A stretch of DNA of 64,000 bases, from assembly GCF_028867965.1 (NCBI RefSeq), contig NZ_JAPQNT010000002.1, positions 248,001-312,000 of the forward strand, given 5' to 3'. Shown in pieces: positions 55,094-63,044 of the stretch (position 1 is its first letter; each line of letters starts with the position of its first letter). The notes under the pieces are model-generated. The model made no database searches and was not told the origin of the DNA. It saw only the letters and a list, made by a program, of their open reading frames with translations. The DNA comes from Flavobacterium sp. SUN046. Its GTDB lineage: Bacteria > Bacteroidota > Bacteroidia > Flavobacteriales > Flavobacteriaceae. Made by a program: the position numbers and the translations under genes.

Positions 55094-55291
55094 ATGCCAA
55101 GATTGATTTACGACTACACTAAATCTGTTTTAGAAAGAGTTAGCTTTGATGCTAGTCTTTTTTGCAAAGAATTAGAAAAGGCTTTAAAAACACTTTTACC
55201 TTATGAAATTGAACAATTAACTGAATGGTTATTTAGTTTCACAAGTGAAAAGCCAGAATTAAGGCAATGTTTACTGAGTAGCAATACATAA
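55094..55291 (+). CDS. Small hypothetical protein, paralogue 1
   Basis: 65 residues: MPRLIYDYTKSVLERVS at the start, then an amphipathic helical body with LFCKELEKALKTLLPYEIEQLTEWLFSF and a Cys near the end. It shares the pattern M.R.IYDYTKS.LE.VS...LF...L.KA...LLP.EI..L..W...FT..KP.L..CL with the gene at 55508. No signal peptide or membrane segment. It has its own terminator (55296). Function unknown. Confidence 0.75.
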   Translation: MPRLIYDYTKSVLERVSFDASLFCKELEKALKTLLPYEIEQLTEWLFSFTSEKPELRQCLLSSNT

Positions 55292-55295
55292 AACT

Positions 55296-55326
55296 AAAAG
55301 GAACTTAAACGGTTCCTTTTTTTTTG
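55296..55326 (+). terminator. Terminator after small paralogue 1
   Basis: AAAAGGAAC - ttaaacg - GTTCCTTTTTTTTT, five bases after the stop at 55291. Confidence 0.92.
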
Positions 55327-55507
55327 GTTAGTTTTTTTATTTTAGTAAGAAAAATTATATGAAATATTACATATTTAGTAAATTAACGATTAAATACGTA
55401 CTTAAACGATTAATAATTTGTTTTTTATTTGTTAAATTAAAATTAACTAATTAGTTTTACTTTATGTTTTACCCAAACTACCACATACTAACCTAAACTT
55501 TAAACCT

Positions 55508-55729
55508 ATGGCAAGAATGATTTATGATTACACTAAATCTGAATTGGAAAGTGTAAGTGTCAACCCTAATCTTTTTAAAAGAAAACTAAAGAAGGCAGTT
55601 CATAGTTTGTTGCCTCATGAAATTGATCATTTGCAAAAATGGTTGTCTTATTTCACTATCAATAAACCTGATTTGCAAAATTGTTTAACCGAAATAGATA
55701 TTGAAATTAATCAAAAAGGAGTTTGTTAA
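55508..55729 (+). CDS. Small hypothetical protein, paralogue 2
   Basis: 73 residues: MARMIYDYTKSELESVS, then LFKRKLKKAVHSLLPHEIDHLQKWLSYFTINKPDLQNCL, plus a short extra tail ending GVC. It is clearly homologous to the 55094 product over the first ~60 residues. The stop codon and last codons lie inside a terminator hairpin. The two copies are separated by a long A/T-rich gap, so each is probably its own transcript. Confidence 0.75.
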   Translation: MARMIYDYTKSELESVSVNPNLFKRKLKKAVHSLLPHEIDHLQKWLSYFTINKPDLQNCLTEIDIEINQKGVC

Positions 55730-55738
55730 CTCCTTTTT
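55714..55738 (+). terminator. Terminator overlapping the stop of small paralogue 2
   Basis: AAAAAGGAGTT - tgtt - AACTCCTTTTTTT; the TAA stop (55727-55729) sits at the loop-arm edge. It may also serve the convergent oxyR gene, whose stop is at 55739. Confidence 0.88.
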
Positions 55739-56680
55739 TTATTTTGTTGCTTTTGGACTCACAATTTGAACATTTTGAAAAACAATTGCACCTTTAACAA
55801 CTCCAGCAATTGTGGAACGTAATGCATCTATAATGTGAATTTTTAGTTCATTTTTCGGATAAATTAAACTTACTTCACGAGCAGGTTTTGGCTCTACAAA
55901 GTGACGTAATTTAGCATGATTTTTTTCATTCAAATCTAACGTATGTAAATAAGGAAGCAATGTTGTACCTAATCCTTCATCGGCCAGTTTTATTAGTGTT
56001 TCAAAGCTTCCGCTTTCAATTTGAAAATGATTGTGCTCTGAGTTGCTATTGTTTTTGCATAAATTTAAAACACTATCTCTAAAGCAATGTCCGTCTTGCA
56101 AAAGCAATATTTCATCTAGATTCAAATCAGAAACTTCAATTTCTTTTTTACTAAAACTTCCGTGGCTTTCAGGAATATAAGCTACAAAAGGTTCAAAGTA
56201 TAAAACAACTTCTTTAATTTTATCTTCATACAAAGGTGTTGCGGCAATTGCAGCATCTAAATGACCATTGTTTAATTTGAAAATAATATCTTCAGTGTTG
56301 AGTTCTTCAATTATTAATTTAACTTTTGGATATTTTTTTATGAAATTGCTTAAAAACATTGGTAAAAGTGTAGGCATAATCGTTGGGATAATTCCCAATC
56401 GAAATTCGCCACCAATAAATCCTTTTTGCTGATGCACAATATCATGAATTCTATCGGCTTCATTAACAATATTTTTTGCTTGATTAACTATTTTTGCGCC
56501 AATATCGGTTAATTGAATAGGTTTTTTAGTTCTATCAAATATTTGAATTCCTAATTCTTCTTCAACTTTTTGAATTTGCATACTTAATGTTGGTTGCGTA
56601 ACAAAACATTTTTCGGCTGCTAAAGTAAAATTTTTGTGTTCGGCTACTGCCAAAATATACTGAAGTTGTGTAATTGTCAT
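55739..56680 (-). CDS. oxyR: Hydrogen peroxide-sensing regulator OxyR (LysR family)
   Basis: 313 residues. The LysR helix-turn-helix is at the N-terminus (TQLQYILAVAEHKNFTLAAEKCFVTQPTLSMQIQKVEEELG). In the effector domain QDGHCFRDSVLNLC places Cys at 199 and 208, the same numbers and spacing as the redox-active pair in E. coli OxyR. It should activate antioxidant genes when these two Cys form a disulfide. It is divergent from the small-protein / SulP / carbonic anhydrase operon. A minus-strand -7 box lies at 56701-56708. Confidence 0.92.
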   Translation of the reverse strand: MTITQLQYILAVAEHKNFTLAAEKCFVTQPTLSMQIQKVEEELGIQIFDRTKKPIQLTDIGAKIVNQAKNIVNEADRIHDIVHQQKGFIGGEFRLGIIPTIMPTLLPMFLSNFIKKYPKVKLIIEELNTEDIIFKLNNGHLDAAIAATPLYEDKIKEVVLYFEPFVAYIPESHGSFSKKEIEVSDLNLDEILLLQDGHCFRDSVLNLCKNNSNSEHNHFQIESGSFETLIKLADEGLGTTLLPYLHTLDLNEKNHAKLRHFVEPKPAREVSLIYPKNELKIHIIDALRSTIAGVVKGAIVFQNVQIVSPKATK

Positions 56681-56700
56681 TTTAATAGTTTAATTTGATG

Positions 56701-56708
56701 CAAATATA
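56701..56708 (-). promoter_or_regulatory. -7 promoter box of oxyR
   Basis: Minus-strand TATATTTG, 20 bp before the ATG at 56680. No clear -33 element. Confidence 0.45.
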
Positions 56709-56835
56709 AAAACAATCAATTTAAGTTATAGTAAATTTAATTATAATTTTTGGTGTAATTTTAAATTAATATATTTAGATGTTAAAAAAAATATAATAGC
56801 TGTAATGTATTGTTTTGAATAACTATTTTTGCAAT

Positions 56836-57123
56836 ATGAAGTATATAGCACGTATATTTTTATTTCTTTTTGTAGCTTTTTTATCAACGCCAACCTTAAT
56901 TTGTTTGATAAAAAAGAATACAAATACTAGTGCATTCTATAATTTTAACGAAGAAGAAATTCATAAAGATTTAAAAGAAATCAAAGCGAATTTAAAAGAC
57001 GATTATAATTTTGTGTTTGTAACAGCACCAATAATTTTGAATTCTAAAATTATTTCAGAAAACTTATCAAAACATGATAATATAGCCGAAGAAATATTTT
57101 CGCAACCACCAGAATTTATTTAA
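56836..57123 (+). CDS. Small hypothetical membrane-anchored protein
   Basis: 95 residues from ATG 56836 (MKYIARIFLFLFVAFLSTPTLICLIKKN); the seven codons before it lie over a -7-like box TATTTTTG at 56824. An N-terminal hydrophobic segment is followed by a polar domain ending in EEIFSQPPEFI. It stands 63 bp upstream of the SulP gene on the same strand and may be cotranscribed. Not recognised. Confidence 0.65.
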   Translation: MKYIARIFLFLFVAFLSTPTLICLIKKNTNTSAFYNFNEEEIHKDLKEIKANLKDDYNFVFVTAPIILNSKIISENLSKHDNIAEEIFSQPPEFI

Positions 57124-57186
57124 TACAACCAAATAAAGTTCATACTTCACAGATGGACAAATTTCACGTGTTAAATATTTTAAGGT

Positions 57187-58842
57187 ATGACTAAAAAAAT
57201 CAATCTTTTTGCAAACCTTAAATCTGATTTTGCATCAGGTTTAGTGGTATTTCTAGTGGCGCTGCCACTGTGTCTCGGTATTGCTTTGGCAAGCGGAGCA
57301 CCTTTATTTTCGGGTATTATTTCGGGTATCGTTGGTGGTTTAGTAGTTGGCTTTTTAAGTCAATCTCACTTGAGTGTTTCTGGTCCAGCTGCAGGATTAA
57401 CAGCCATAGTTCTAACTGCAATAACCGACTTAGGAGCATTTAATGTATTCTTATTAGCCGTTTTTTTAGCAGGAATAATTCAATTAATTTTAGGATTTAT
57501 TAAAGCTGGAACCATTTCAAATTATTTTCCGAATAATGTTATTGAAGGAATGTTGGCTGGTATTGGAGTTATTATTTTTTTAAAACAAATACCACACGCA
57601 GTAGGATATGATCCTGATTTTGAAGGTGATGAATCTTATTTTCAAATTGATGGTCAAAATACCTTTTCAGAAATTTTTTCGGTTTTGAATCATATTAATT
57701 TGGGTTCGGTATTGATTACATTAATTTCAATGACAATTTTAATTGCATGGACAAAAATTGATTTTTTAAAACGATTAAAATTGGTTCCAGCAGCATTAAT
57801 AGCAGTTATTTTAAGCGTTGTTTTAAATGAATATTTCATACAAGCGGGTAGTGTTTTGGCAATCGAAAAAGATCATTTAGTTAGTTTGCCTGTTCCAACT
57901 TCTTTTGATGAATTCAAATCAATTATAGTAACTCCAGATTTTACTGCAATAACAAATACTAAAGTTTGGATAGTTGCAATAACAATAGCAGTTGTTGCTT
58001 CAATAGAAACCTTATTGTGTATAGAAGCAGCCGATAGAATGGATGCGCAAAAACGTTATACCAATACTAATGTAGAATTAAAAGCCCAGGGAATTGGAAA
58101 TATTATTAGCTCATTAATTGGTGGATTACCAATGACTTCGGTTGTTGTTAGAACTTCGGCGAATAATGCTGCTGGAGCAAAATCTAAAATGTCGACTATA
58201 ATTCACGGTTCACTTTTGTTAATTAGTGTATTGGCAATTCCAGTAGTTTTAAATAGAATTCCGTTAGCAACTTTAGCAGCGGTTTTATTATTAGTTGGAT
58301 ATAAATTGGCAAATCCTAAAACGATAAAACATTTCTGGAAAAAAGGTAAATACCAATTCGTTCCGTTTATTGCAACTTTTGTAGCTGTTGTTTTTACTGA
58401 TTTGCTAAAAGGTGTTGCTTTAGGTATGATAATTAGTATTATTTTTGTACTTAAAGGAAACATGAAACGTGCTTATAATTTTAGAAAAGAAGAATACCAC
58501 GATGGAGATATTATTCATATTGATTTGGCGCAAGAAGTTTCATTTTTAAATAAATCGGCAATCAAATCAACGTTACTAGAAATTCCAGAAAACTCTAAAG
58601 TAGTAATTAATGCTACAGATACGGTTTATATAGCACATGATGTTTTAGATTTAATAAGAGAATTTAAAAAAAATAGAGCCAAAGAAGAAAATATAAAAGT
58701 GAAATTAGTCGGATTTAAAGATGCTTATGAATTAGCCAATAGTGATGACTTTAAAAAGACAGTTACGTTTGAAAATAAATATGATGTTTTAAAACGAAAA
58801 TCAATAGCTGTAGAAATAAATAAAACCGAATTTAATGACTAA
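57187..58842 (+). CDS. SulP family inorganic anion transporter
   Basis: 551 residues. About 11-14 membrane helices with SulP features: FLVALPLCLGIALASGAPLFSGIISGIVGG, SVSGPAAGLTAIV, and a later GNIISSLIGGLPMTSVVVRTSANNAAGA, where SulP proteins have the substrate region. The C-terminal ~100 residues (IIHIDLAQEVSFLNKSAIKSTLLEIPENSKVVINA) form a STAS domain. Because two carbonic anhydrases follow, bicarbonate uptake (BicA-like) is more likely than sulfate transport, by context only. Confidence 0.9.
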   Translation: MTKKINLFANLKSDFASGLVVFLVALPLCLGIALASGAPLFSGIISGIVGGLVVGFLSQSHLSVSGPAAGLTAIVLTAITDLGAFNVFLLAVFLAGIIQLILGFIKAGTISNYFPNNVIEGMLAGIGVIIFLKQIPHAVGYDPDFEGDESYFQIDGQNTFSEIFSVLNHINLGSVLITLISMTILIAWTKIDFLKRLKLVPAALIAVILSVVLNEYFIQAGSVLAIEKDHLVSLPVPTSFDEFKSIIVTPDFTAITNTKVWIVAITIAVVASIETLLCIEAADRMDAQKRYTNTNVELKAQGIGNIISSLIGGLPMTSVVVRTSANNAAGAKSKMSTIIHGSLLLISVLAIPVVLNRIPLATLAAVLLLVGYKLANPKTIKHFWKKGKYQFVPFIATFVAVVFTDLLKGVALGMIISIIFVLKGNMKRAYNFRKEEYHDGDIIHIDLAQEVSFLNKSAIKSTLLEIPENSKVVINATDTVYIAHDVLDLIREFKKNRAKEENIKVKLVGFKDAYELANSDDFKKTVTFENKYDVLKRKSIAVEINKTEFND

Positions 58843-58852
58843 ATATAAATAA

Positions 58853-59536
58853 ATGAAAACATTAAATAAAGAACTACAAGCTTCGATTACACCAAGAAAA
58901 GCTTTGGAAATATTAAAAGAAGGAAACAACAGATTTATAAACAACTTAAAAGCGCATAGAAATTTACTAGAACAAGCCAATGATACTCGTGATGGTCAAT
59001 GGCCGTTTGCAACAATATTGAGTTGTATTGATAGTAGAACTTCTGCAGAATTGATTTTTGATCAAGGTTTAGGCGATATTTTTTCGGTTAGAATAGCAGG
59101 AAATATTGTAAATACCGATATTTTAGGAAGTATGGAATTTGCCTGTAAAGTAGCTGGTTCTAAATTAATAGTAGTTTTAGGACATACTAAATGTGGCGCT
59201 GTAAAAGGCGCTTGTGATCATGTTGAGATGGGAAATCTAACCGAATTGTTATCTAAAATTCAACCTGCAGTTTATCAAGAACAAGTTACATTGACAGATA
59301 GAAACGCAAGTAATTCATCATTTGTAGAAAATGTATCTCAAATAAATGTGAAAAGAAGCGTAAAAAATATAATTGAACGTAGTTCTATTCTTGAACAAAT
59401 GGTTGGTAATGGTGAAATTGGCATAGTAGGAGCAATGCACAATATAGAAACTGGTGAAGTGACTTTTTATGATGATGTTTCGTTTATTAAAGACGAACAA
59501 AATCCTGATTTTTCAGTTGCGCCTTTAAAACAGTAA
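58853..59536 (+). CDS. Beta-carbonic anhydrase 1
   Basis: 227 residues. The zinc site is complete: Cys58, Asp60 and Arg62 in LSCIDSRTSAELIF, and His111 and Cys114 in VVLGHTKCGAVKGAC. It interconverts carbon dioxide and bicarbonate. It lies 10 bp after the SulP gene, so the pair is one transcript. It has an extended linker (NLTELLSKIQPAVYQEQVTLTDRNASN) relative to the second copy. Confidence 0.93.
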   Translation: MKTLNKELQASITPRKALEILKEGNNRFINNLKAHRNLLEQANDTRDGQWPFATILSCIDSRTSAELIFDQGLGDIFSVRIAGNIVNTDILGSMEFACKVAGSKLIVVLGHTKCGAVKGACDHVEMGNLTELLSKIQPAVYQEQVTLTDRNASNSSFVENVSQINVKRSVKNIIERSSILEQMVGNGEIGIVGAMHNIETGEVTFYDDVSFIKDEQNPDFSVAPLKQ

Positions 59537-59558
59537 TAATGACTAAATAAATTATAGT

Positions 59559-59587
59559 AACCACAACTTATAATCAAGTTGTGGTTT
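59559..59587 (+). terminator. Terminator after carbonic anhydrase 1
   Basis: AACCACAACTT - ataatc - AAGTTGTGGTTTT, 23 bp after the stop. It separates the two carbonic anhydrase genes into distinct transcripts. Confidence 0.9.
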
Positions 59588-59604
59588 TATATTTTATATA
59601 TTTG
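59579..59604 (+). promoter_or_regulatory. Possible promoter of carbonic anhydrase 2
   Basis: TATATTTG at 59597-59604 with TTG at 59579-59581, spacing 15 bp, a little short for the consensus. The TTG lies in the arm of the terminator before it. Confidence 0.4.
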
Positions 59605-59650
59605 GTTTTTATTAAAAAATTAAATTAACTCGATAACAATTATCACAACG

Positions 59651-60286
59651 ATGAACGATTTTTACAAAAAAATATTAGATAACAATAAAATTTGGGTTGA
59701 AAATCAATTGGCTATTGATCCAGAATATTTTAAAGATTTATCTAAAGGACAAAATCCACCTTTACTATGGATAGGCTGTTCTGATAGTCGTGTTCCTGCT
59801 AATGAAATTATTGGCGCAAAACCAGGTGAAGTTTTTGTTCACAGAAACATAGCTAATATGGTGGTTCATAGCGACATGAATATGTTAAGCGTATTAGATT
59901 ATGCTGTTAATGTATTGAAAGTTAAACATGTAATTGTTTGTGGACATTATGGTTGTGGTGGTGTAAAAGCCGCGATGGGAAATCAATCAATTGGTATTAT
60001 TGATAATTGGATTAGGCACATTAAAGACGTTTATAGATTGCATGAAGATTATCTAAATTCCTTTGAAAATGAAGAAGAACGTTTCAATATGTTTGTTGAA
60101 ATAAATGTAAAAGAACAAGTTTATGATTTAGCAAAAACTTCTATTGTGCAAGGTGCGTGGCGTTCAGGTCAAGAACTTACATTACATGGTTGGGCTTACG
60201 GATTAAACTCGGGTTATGTAACCGACTTAGATGTAAACATGGGAAATAACAATGAATTGGATGAAGTGTACCGATTAAAACTTTAA
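59651..60286 (+). CDS. Beta-carbonic anhydrase 2 (Can-like)
   Basis: 211 residues. Zinc site Cys43, Asp45 and Arg47 in WIGCSDSRVPANEI, His99 and Cys102 in VCGHYGCGGVKAAM. It is close to the E. coli Can type in length and motifs, and only distantly similar to the first copy. Its own terminator-promoter pair upstream suggests separate expression. Its stop overlaps the convergent LETM1-related gene by four bases. Confidence 0.94.
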   Translation: MNDFYKKILDNNKIWVENQLAIDPEYFKDLSKGQNPPLLWIGCSDSRVPANEIIGAKPGEVFVHRNIANMVVHSDMNMLSVLDYAVNVLKVKHVIVCGHYGCGGVKAAMGNQSIGIIDNWIRHIKDVYRLHEDYLNSFENEEERFNMFVEINVKEQVYDLAKTSIVQGAWRSGQELTLHGWAYGLNSGYVTDLDVNMGNNNELDEVYRLKL

Positions 60287-61476
60287 TCGTCTAAATTCTC
60301 ATTAAAGGCAGAAGGCAATAACTGCGGAATAAATTTTATCAAAATTGGTAATAATAATCCGCCACCTGGAAGTAAAAAGATAGTTAACGATGGAATGCTT
60401 TTGCAAATGTCGAGTAATTGTTTTTTTACTTTCTTTTTTTCAGAGACATCCAAATCATGTTGGGTTGATTTTGCCAGTAAAATCATTAATTCTTTACTTT
60501 CGGATATTTCTTTTATCAATCGTTTTTTGTTTCTTTTTATTAAAACTTGTACACCATTTGTCGTTTGATCATAAAAATGTTTTACTGGATTTGAATAATT
60601 AAAATATTGAATATTCGATTTGTGTTTTGTAATAAACGTATTGGTATCAACAACACTTTCTGAAACAAAATCCTCTGAAACGCCCATTGTTTCAGCTAAT
60701 TTGTAAAGAAAATAAATTTCATCATTTTCAACTTTTCCATCATTCCATAAAGTTATTCCAGCCAAATCTAGTAAGTAATAATTTTCTAAATTATCGGTAA
60801 AATAATCTAAAGGCAACGATTCTAGTGTTTGAACATTTACTTTAGAAAATTTAGTATAACGCACCGATGCTTCAAAAAGTTTAATTAATAAATCATCGTG
60901 TTGCGATTTTTCGTTTTTAACTTGTAGCGATAAAGAAACAATACTCATTATGGTTTCTTCAATTCGTTTCAAATATTTATCTGGAATTGCACATTGAATT
61001 AGATACTTTCTAAACGCTAAAACATCAACAAATAAAAGAGCATTCGTGACAATATGAGAGAAGTTTTTGCTAATAATATCTTTGTTGGTTTGAACGCGTT
61101 CGTCAATAATATTTTCTAATTTTGAGCTAGCAGAAGATGGAATAATTTTATTAAAAAAGCCAAAACCTTTGGGAGTCATTTCTTTATAAAAAGCAACTGT
61201 TTTAGTTATAAAATCCTCATAATCAGATGATTTTGTAGTGTAGCAATAAATATCAAAAAGTGTATTTAATAACGCAACTTTTGAAATTTCGTCCGATTTC
61301 CAATTGTTAATTTCAATTCCGGGTTGGCTGTTAATCGATATTATATGTCCGTAAATAAAACCGGTTTGCCTAATGTGTTTGTAAAAAGATAAACTATCAA
61401 TAATTAAATTGTCAAACAATGGTTTTTGTTCAACAAAATATTTATCAATCCAGCCGTTTGCTGATGGGTTTATCAT
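60283..61476 (-). CDS. LETM1-related biofilm-associated protein
   Basis: 397 residues. The N-terminal motif NGWIDKYFVEQKP and the C-terminal segment KKKVKKQLLDICKSIPSLTIFLLPGGGLLLPILIKFIPQLLPSAFNE, which recalls the LETM1 membrane region, fit this Bacteroidetes family. One C-terminal hydrophobic stretch may be a membrane anchor; the rest is helical. The gene lies 53 bp after the TolC gene on the minus strand, and the three-gene order HlyD - TolC - LETM1-related recurs in Flavobacteria. The function in biofilm is by family name, not tested here. Confidence 0.85.
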   Translation of the reverse strand: MINPSANGWIDKYFVEQKPLFDNLIIDSLSFYKHIRQTGFIYGHIISINSQPGIEINNWKSDEISKVALLNTLFDIYCYTTKSSDYEDFITKTVAFYKEMTPKGFGFFNKIIPSSASSKLENIIDERVQTNKDIISKNFSHIVTNALLFVDVLAFRKYLIQCAIPDKYLKRIEETIMSIVSLSLQVKNEKSQHDDLLIKLFEASVRYTKFSKVNVQTLESLPLDYFTDNLENYYLLDLAGITLWNDGKVENDEIYFLYKLAETMGVSEDFVSESVVDTNTFITKHKSNIQYFNYSNPVKHFYDQTTNGVQVLIKRNKKRLIKEISESKELMILLAKSTQHDLDVSEKKKVKKQLLDICKSIPSLTIFLLPGGGLLLPILIKFIPQLLPSAFNENLDD

Positions 61477-61529
61477 AACTTCAATTTGAGATACAAATTT
61501 ATGTAAATTGAATTTAATTATAGAATTTA

Positions 61530-62918
61530 TTAATCTGGATTAGCCATAATTCTAAAAAGTTCCGCATTAGAAGTCAAATATCTATTTTCTAACGCAATTT
61601 TTGAAAGTTGTGAACTTACCAAATTATTTTCTCTCGAATTTATCAAAAACATTGAACTTTCACCAAATGAAAAAAGCCGTTCTTCGGACGTTAACATAAC
61701 TGAATAATCAGAAACCAAATTAGTGATTAGTTTGCGTTGTCGTTCTAATGATTTGATTTCGTTTTGTTGTGCGTTGATTTTATTACTTAGTTGTAAACGT
61801 TCTAAGTTTAAATCGAATTGTGTGTCTTGAATTTTGAATTCAGCCAATTTTAAACTACCGCGTTCTTTTCTTAAAAATAGTGGAAAATAGACATTCATTC
61901 CTATTTTATAATTATTGAAATTGGTTGTGTTTAAATAATTTGGCTCTGATAAATAATGATAGCCAACATCAATTTTTGGTAGTAATGAATTGGCTTTTAG
62001 TTTTCGCTCAACATTTAAAATATCTATTTTACTTTGCAATGAATTGATTTTTGGATGGTTCTCAATTGATGGATTTTCTTGTAATAATTCGTTGGTTTTT
62101 AACGTTTCTTGAATGGTTAATTCTAATTTATCTTCTGGAATTATGTCATCTTGTAATTCCATTGGAATGGTGTTTTCTAACCAAAGAAAATTAGAAAGTT
62201 CAAGTTTGGCTTTAATTAATTTTAACTTAGAATCTTCTAAACTCAGTTCACGATTGCGCACATTTATGCCAGCTTCAACCGAGTCTATTGCTGGTTTATC
62301 GCCATTTGCAATCAAACTTTGAATTCCTTTAAATCGAATGGAAGCATTGTTGAAATAGTTTTCATATAATTTCACTTCGCTGTAATTTCGTTTCCAGTTA
62401 AAATAGGCTACCGATGCATCGTACACTACTTGAATGGCTTGTAATTTTTGTTCAGCTCGACTTAATTTAATTTGTATTTTGGCTTTTCTAACGTCTGCCA
62501 TTCTTTGATTTATTAGTAATCCTTGTCCTAATGGAACAGTTATTCCCAAAGAAGTTAATCCTTTATTTGGCAACGTGTTTTCTGGATTAATATAAATTCC
62601 TTCGCTGTTGTCAAAACCAGCTTTTACTTCGATTCCGTACCAAGTTGGGATTTTGAAACTACTGTTTAAAATAGAATAATATTCTTTGTCTTTGAATTGT
62701 TTTTTGTCAAAATCGACTTCAATTTTTGGATCAAATCCGCCACGAGCCATCATTAAATTAGCTTGAGCACTACTTATTTCTAAATTAGCGCTTTTCACCA
62801 TTGGATGAAACTTTTTTACATAACCCAAATACTCATTGAATGTAAGTTCTTTGTTCGTATTGGTTTGTGCTGAAATGATGCACGTAAATAGTAAAAGTAA
62901 AATTGGTATTGATTTCAT
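61530..62918 (-). CDS. TolC family outer-membrane efflux/secretion protein
   Basis: 462 residues with a signal peptide (MKSIPILLLLFTCIISAQ). The pattern of long helices and short strands is that of outer-membrane factor (TolC) proteins: ANLEISSAQANLMMARGGFDPKIEVDF, the repeat with IDSVEAGINVRNRELSLEDSKLKLIKAKLELSN and the C-terminal half with KINAQQNEIKSLERQRKLITNLVSDY. It would provide the outer-membrane channel for the HlyD-type adaptor encoded just upstream, forming part of a type I secretion or drug-efflux path. No ABC or RND pump is in the window. Confidence 0.9.
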   Translation of the reverse strand: MKSIPILLLLFTCIISAQTNTNKELTFNEYLGYVKKFHPMVKSANLEISSAQANLMMARGGFDPKIEVDFDKKQFKDKEYYSILNSSFKIPTWYGIEVKAGFDNSEGIYINPENTLPNKGLTSLGITVPLGQGLLINQRMADVRKAKIQIKLSRAEQKLQAIQVVYDASVAYFNWKRNYSEVKLYENYFNNASIRFKGIQSLIANGDKPAIDSVEAGINVRNRELSLEDSKLKLIKAKLELSNFLWLENTIPMELQDDIIPEDKLELTIQETLKTNELLQENPSIENHPKINSLQSKIDILNVERKLKANSLLPKIDVGYHYLSEPNYLNTTNFNNYKIGMNVYFPLFLRKERGSLKLAEFKIQDTQFDLNLERLQLSNKINAQQNEIKSLERQRKLITNLVSDYSVMLTSEERLFSFGESSMFLINSRENNLVSSQLSKIALENRYLTSNAELFRIMANPD

Positions 62919-62944
62919 TTTTTTTGTGCCTTTAGTTTGAGTTT

Positions 62945-63044
62945 TAACCCTGATTTAAGGGAAAAGCCTCGCTTCTTTAGCGAGCTTTGGAAAGAAAGCA
63001 GGAACATGGATTGTTGAAATGCCCAAGCCATTCGTTCCTACTTT
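62945..63044. other. Structured intergenic region with nested hairpins
   Basis: Between TolC and the HlyD-type gene. It holds AAGCCTCGCT (62964-62973) pairing with AGCGAGCTTT (62979-62988), CCC-TGATTTA-AGGG (62948-62961), and AGCAGGAAC (62997-63005) with GTTCCTACT (63034-63042). The last arm overlaps the HlyD-type stop at 63038. It may attenuate or process the HlyD-TolC transcript, or be a dispersed repeat. Confidence 0.6.
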
